From: Alkalihalobacillus alcalophilus ATCC 27647 = CGMCC 1.3604
GTDB lineage: Bacteria > Bacillota > Bacilli > Bacillales > Bacillaceae_D
Direction of reading: 5' to 3'
DNA length: 64,000 bases
Assembly (NCBI RefSeq): GCF_000292245.2
Contig: NZ_ALPT02000014.1
Coordinates: 1 to 64,000 of the forward strand
Under the pieces are notes generated by a model. The model was not told the DNA's origin. It saw nothing but the letters and a program-made list of their open reading frames with translations, and did not search any database. This document shows, in pieces, positions 62,591 through 64,000 of this stretch. Within the stretch, counting starts at the first letter, position 1; each line of letters begins with the position of its first letter. The translations under genes and the position numbers were made by a program.

Positions 62591-63505
62591 ATGTTTATTT
62601 CCAGTAAAGATCTAGGCGAAGAAATTAAGAAGTTAAGAAAGCAGTTTTCTTTATCACAAAAGGAATTAGCAGAAGGGATTTGCACACAAGCAGCCATTAG
62701 CAGTATTGAGCTAGGAAGAACTTTCCCGAGTATCGATATACTTTACGCAATATCAGTAAAACTCCACTTCTCCATTGATCAGCTTATTAAAGAATTGTCT
62801 ACAACAAGTTATTTATACATACAGGAAACTATGAACGAGATAGACAGACTCGTAAAATTAAACGACTACAAAGAAGTATTTGAAATTACAAAACTTAATC
62901 TCAAAAACCATACACTAAAAACCTTAGGAAATGAATTTAACCAGTACATACAATGGCATAACATTTTATCTAGTTATTACTTAGATCAGATTAATTATCA
63001 ACAATGTATCAATGCTCTTGAAGAATTAATCGATGTTCAACAGGATTATTTATTAAAACAATCTTATCAAGATTTGAAAATAAAAAATGTAATAGGTAAT
63101 ATCTTAACTCAAAATAAGCAATATAAAAAAGCAACAATTTACTACCAGGACATATTAGAAAAAAATATAAAAATAGAAGGTTATTATAGACTCAAACTGA
63201 AAGTGTATTTCAATTTATCCAAGCTTATGTTCTTAAGATCTGAATATCAAAAATCCATAGAAATAGCTCAGGAAGGCATCTTATTATCTATAAAGCAAGA
63301 AGATATCTCAGTTCTTCCAAATTTATTTGTGCAATTCGGCCAATCTCTTTCCATGTTACCCGACAGTGATCAGGAACAGCTAGAACAGGTATTAGAATAC
63401 TATATGAACGCCATAAATTTATACAAAATTTTACAAAGACAATGGTATGTAGACTTTATAAATAAAGAGTTAATTCCGATTCTACCTCAAGATAATAATA
63501 AGTAA
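62591..63505 (+). CDS. PlcR-like RNPP-family transcriptional regulator
   Basis: 304 aa. N-terminal XRE helix-turn-helix (about 5-62: LGEEIKKLRKQFSLSQKELAEGICTQAAISSIELGRTFPSIDIL) and then five or so TPR helical pairs (about 75-300), the PlcR/NprR layout. The HTH follows PlcR closely (LGxEIKKxRxxxxLxQKxLxExIC). RNPP proteins bind re-imported peptides through the TPR groove and then activate virulence or toxin genes. The ATG at 62591 has AGGAGGGG upstream; the longer frame begins before it. It is divergent from the pre-peptide gene. Confidence 0.85.
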   Translation: MFISSKDLGEEIKKLRKQFSLSQKELAEGICTQAAISSIELGRTFPSIDILYAISVKLHFSIDQLIKELSTTSYLYIQETMNEIDRLVKLNDYKEVFEITKLNLKNHTLKTLGNEFNQYIQWHNILSSYYLDQINYQQCINALEELIDVQQDYLLKQSYQDLKIKNVIGNILTQNKQYKKATIYYQDILEKNIKIEGYYRLKLKVYFNLSKLMFLRSEYQKSIEIAQEGILLSIKQEDISVLPNLFVQFGQSLSMLPDSDQEQLEQVLEYYMNAINLYKILQRQWYVDFINKELIPILPQDNNK

Positions 63506-63873
63506 ATAAGGTATTTGTACCAACATTCTCAATTAAAAATACCTAATAATGAGGTACCGTCAGGAAAATGTGAATTTACAACGGTAAGACCATTTTCCTG
63601 ATACTCTACATCCAATCCGTGCTGAGATTCGGCCAAAAGATAGATTCGCTCTCCTGCTGCTGCAGCAGCACCTCCAGTTCCTCAATTTGGGCTAATTGAC
63701 TGTCATAAAGGAGAAAAAGACTCCCACCACAACAACTACTCCCTTTAGTAAAATAACCGTCTTTAAGAGAAAATCTTTCTTCACTTTCTTCCCATACCCT
63801 CCTTGCGTTCCCGAAAACACAGCCTCGCCATCTGTTATAGAGCGAATGGGAGTTACATAGTTAATAGAGCCAA
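63506..63873 (-). pseudogene. Decayed gene fragments next to the right repeat
   Basis: On the minus strand two overlapping frames are coding-like. One (about 63595-63810) contains VFGNARRVWEESEERFSLKDGYFTK and ends EELEVLLQQQ. The other begins near the ctgctgctgcagcagc run and ends GLTVVNSHFPDGTSLLGIFN (stop 63529-63531). They would join by a frameshift in that trinucleotide run. The family is not recognised. This is probably a broken host or island gene. Confidence 0.55.
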
Positions 63874-63993
63874 AGGCGATTCGGAACGTTGATTATGTCG
63901 TCGTCAAAAATTCGATTTTTAACGGTGATAAAGTGTATTAAAAAAAGATATAGCTGTGCAAAAGGGATAAAATGACTTTTGCACAGCTTTTTT
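63874..63993. repeat. Direct repeat, right copy (guaC 3' end and terminator): candidate att site
   Basis: Repeats the last codons of guaC (ending DYVVVKNSIFNGDKVY, stop) and its terminator, starting aggcgattcggaacgttg. It is not attached to the rest of guaC. Together with 59687-59807 it brackets the island. Confidence 0.85.
63954..63993 (+). terminator. Terminator in the right guaC repeat copy
   Basis: Same stem ctgtgcaaaag/cttttgcacag followed by seven T. Confidence 0.85.
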
Positions 63994-64000
63994 ATGGTTA

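Noticed and set aside
62591..63505. AimR-type phage arbitrium receptor
   Set aside because: The HTH is of PlcR type, length is about 304 aa rather than about 380, the peptide gene is divergent and no phage genes are near.

Overview
The window looks like chromosomal DNA of a low-GC Bacillaceae bacterium, probably of the alkaliphile/Alkalihalobacillus type. It has Bacillus-style Shine-Dalgarno sequences, many TTG and GTG starts, an S-box riboswitch, and B. subtilis-like sets such as ald-adeR, yvgK-modA-modB, metNPQ and guaC. No rRNA, tRNA or CRISPR was seen.

Layout. 1-60 is the edge of a TnpB gene. 351-2784 holds two paralogous CNNM/CorC-type membrane proteins with matching hairpin leaders. 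3500-6161 holds a small heme-copper-oxidase-like membrane protein and an HssRS two-component system whose kinase gene is frameshifted at a T tract. 6487-12282 is an alanine region: alanine dehydrogenase, its PucR-type regulator and two tandem Na+/alanine symporters. 12726-14822 is an ABC-2 exporter with a split PH-domain gene. 15279-17004 holds an XRE/membrane-protein pair and a DedA protein. 17705-19450 is a lactate permease with a clear promoter and operator. 19666-22215 is the methionine ABC importer behind a SAM-I riboswitch. 22605-24823 is a frameshifted iron alcohol dehydrogenase facing an orphan EutH. 24885-27421 is a molybdate permease with a divergent regulator. 28026-31498 holds a methyltransferase, a lipoprotein, ProC and RlmN. 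31645-34996 is an AlgI/AlgJ-like O-acetylation set in which the AlgI-like gene has an in-frame stop. 35332-39075 holds a soluble MCP-Cache protein, a TraB-family protein and an MFS transporter.

39373-47582 is a catabolic cluster: aldehyde dehydrogenase, homoserine dehydrogenase, M20 deacetylase, gamma-family PLP enzyme, DoeA-like M24 hydrolase and a PucR activator. It reads best as a variant ectoine (or N-acetyl-diaminobutyrate) degradation pathway. 48010-50926 is an ABC exporter plus a degenerate-ABC/LytTR fusion regulator. 51191-58524 holds an MFS pump, a phospholipase D-like protein, an RlmI-type methyltransferase, a flavoprotein and a zinc alcohol dehydrogenase. guaC is at 58771-59754.

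The most interesting part is the right end. The last 65 or so bases of guaC and its terminator are repeated at about 63874-63993. These direct repeats bracket an AT-rich island of about 4.2 kb. The island carries a PlcR-like (RNPP family) regulator, a divergent 43-codon gene for a PapR-like exported signalling peptide, a secreted Ser/Ala-rich protein with a decayed paralogue, a membrane-anchored protein, and IS630 and other gene remnants. This looks like an undescribed peptide quorum-sensing module on a mobile or decayed island.

Noncoding DNA is also structured. Three unrelated intergenic regions hold arrays of one repeat family with a period of almost exactly 51 bp. One intergenic region holds a 292-bp element with 19-bp terminal inverted repeats. 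Several genes have single-base frameshifts or a stop (hssS, iron ADH, PH-domain gene, algI-like). These may be real decay or assembly error.
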